Shown: positions 63,216 through 64,000 of the stretch, piece by piece
Position numbering within the stretch: position 1 is the stretch's first letter
Layout of the letters: each line of letters opens with the position of its first letter
DNA from: Bacteroidales bacterium
Lineage (GTDB): Bacteria; Bacteroidota; Bacteroidia; Bacteroidales; Bacteroidaceae
Reading direction: 5' to 3'
Assembly (NCBI GenBank): GCA_015654535.1
Contig: JAATGU010000054.1
Span: 1 to 64,000 of the forward strand
DNA: 64,000 bases
Notes under the pieces: generated by a model
Told to the model about the DNA's origin: nothing
The model's input: the letters and a program-made list of their open reading frames with translations, nothing else
Databases searched by the model: none
Translations under genes and position numbers: made by a program

Positions 63216-64000
63216 TTAATTATCTATGTATAAATATATAGTTTTTCCTTCGATCTTATAGCTTGATTTAGTGATCAATAGACACAATATATTCATAACT
63301 TCCTCAATAGATTCGTCAGGATTGAATTTTACGTAATACGATTGCTGATTGAGTTTCCTTCCATCATAATTAACAATGATATTGTATTTCCTTTCTAATG
63401 TGTTTGCTATTTCGTCGAACGTTACACCCTGAAAAATTAAATAGCCCTCTTCCCATGATGCTACTTTTGCGGCATCCACATCGACAATGGCAATATTACT
63501 ATCCTGATGTGAATAGGTCAATTGGTTATTCGGTTTCAGTATATAGGATTTGCTTTTCTCCAGCTCCATATTAACCTTCACACTACCTTCAACAAGTGTT
63601 ACTTTGGTATAATTGGCGTTCGGATAAGATTGTACATTAAATTTAGTTCCAAGTGCTTTAATATCTAAATATTTTGTTTTTACAATGAACGGTTTGTCTG
63701 GATTTTTAGCTACGCTAAAATTGGCCTCCCCGGTTAAAAAAACAGTACGTGTATCGGCTGTAAAGCTTTTCGGATAAATCAATATCGATCCGGCATTGAC
63801 GGTTACTAAAGAGCCATCGGTAAGGGCGATTTTTTTACTTTCACCGTAGGATACTGAAAGTTGAGTATATTCCAACTGAGCCGGTACTGCAAATTGGTAA
63901 GTGAGATAAACTGAAGTAGCTATGAAAAATATAATAACAGCTGCGTAAGTAATAATACGTCGAAATAACGAATAGACAGGTTTTGTTTGTGTTTCATCTA
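63216..64000 (-). CDS. FecR-type anti-sigma factor (5' end outside the window)
   Basis: A membrane-anchored anti-sigma regulator that relays the transporter signal to an ECF sigma factor. The coding frame runs past the window edge, so only the last 261 residues or so are seen. A transmembrane helix (IITYAAVIIFFIATSVYLTY) lies near the edge. It is followed by the periplasmic FecR domain (YGESKKIALTDGSLVTVNAG, LTGEANFSVAKNPDKPFIV) and a C-terminal DUF4974-type domain (GVTFDEIANTLERKYNI). No alternative start within the window is needed. The sigma gene is expected just outside. Confidence 0.93.
   Translation of the reverse strand, partial: DETQTKPVYSLFRRIITYAAVIIFFIATSVYLTYQFAVPAQLEYTQLSVSYGESKKIALTDGSLVTVNAGSILIYPKSFTADTRTVFLTGEANFSVAKNPDKPFIVKTKYLDIKALGTKFNVQSYPNANYTKVTLVEGSVKVNMELEKSKSYILKPNNQLTYSHQDSNIAIVDVDAAKVASWEEGYLIFQGVTFDEIANTLERKYNIIVNYDGRKLNQQSYYVKFNPDESIEEVMNILCLLITKSSYKIEGKTIYLYIDN

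Noticed and set aside
63216..63875. Complete FecR gene starting at 63875
   Set aside because: That start is a TTG inside a continuous frame that extends to the window edge and includes the expected transmembrane helix.

Overview
The window looks like a chromosomal segment of a gut-type Bacteroidales bacterium, most likely Bacteroides or a close relative. It is AT-rich. It carries three SusC/SusD outer-membrane nutrient-uptake pairs. Promoters fit the Bacteroides pattern (TAnnTTTG at -7, with weak or no Shine-Dalgarno). It also has several families typical of this order (DUF4954, DUF4834, PorX/PorW, STN-type SusC with FecR). I saw no rRNA, tRNA, CRISPR array or intact insertion sequence.

Layout. 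1-2.2 kb: the end of an unknown gene, then a secreted C10 (streptopain-like) cysteine protease with a C-terminal sorting-type domain and a small secreted partner. 2.3-2.8 kb: a decayed IS66 transposase. 3.2-8.1 kb: susCD pair 1, followed by a hairpin element that recurs after pair 2. 8.5-10.7 kb: a group II intron 3' stub, a YnfA-like membrane protein and a HipBA module on the minus strand. 11.3-16.3 kb: hflX, a DUF4954 protein and class I fumarase. 16.4-18.1 kb: a second, different HipBA module behind a 25-bp perfect inverted repeat. 18.1-19.7 kb: rsgA and frr. 20.4-25.5 kb: susCD pair 2. 25.7-28.3 kb: a lipoprotein and an APC-type permease. 28.4-34.2 kb: a tight run of ZnuB-like permease, PorW/SprE-like lipoprotein, PorX-like regulator and tsaE. 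34.3-41.2 kb: an RDD gene divergent from a six-gene SpoIIM / membrane / DUF4129 / DUF4350 / MoxR / DUF58 operon. 41.4-52.9 kb: housekeeping genes (trxA, dnaE, psd, pssA, tadA, yraN, birA, pyrH, aroA) with small conserved proteins. 53-64 kb: a minus-strand polysaccharide-utilisation locus with FecR (running off the window), STN-SusC, SusD and a GH28-GH43 fusion enzyme, plus two broken genes.

Functional links. The FecR/STN-SusC/SusD/GH28-GH43 set reads as a transcriptionally sensed pectin-type glycan system; the sigma factor expected upstream of fecR lies outside the window. PorW and PorX are regulators of type IX secretion in other Bacteroidota, and the C10 protease ends in a domain resembling a type IX sorting tail, so the two regions may be functionally connected. 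No single wholly novel system stands out. The most unusual items are the GH28-GH43 fusion, the PorW-PorX-TsaE operon, the two dissimilar HipBA modules, several very long perfect inverted repeats, a GCGTGACTT repeat cluster and a shared hairpin element downstream of two susCD operons.
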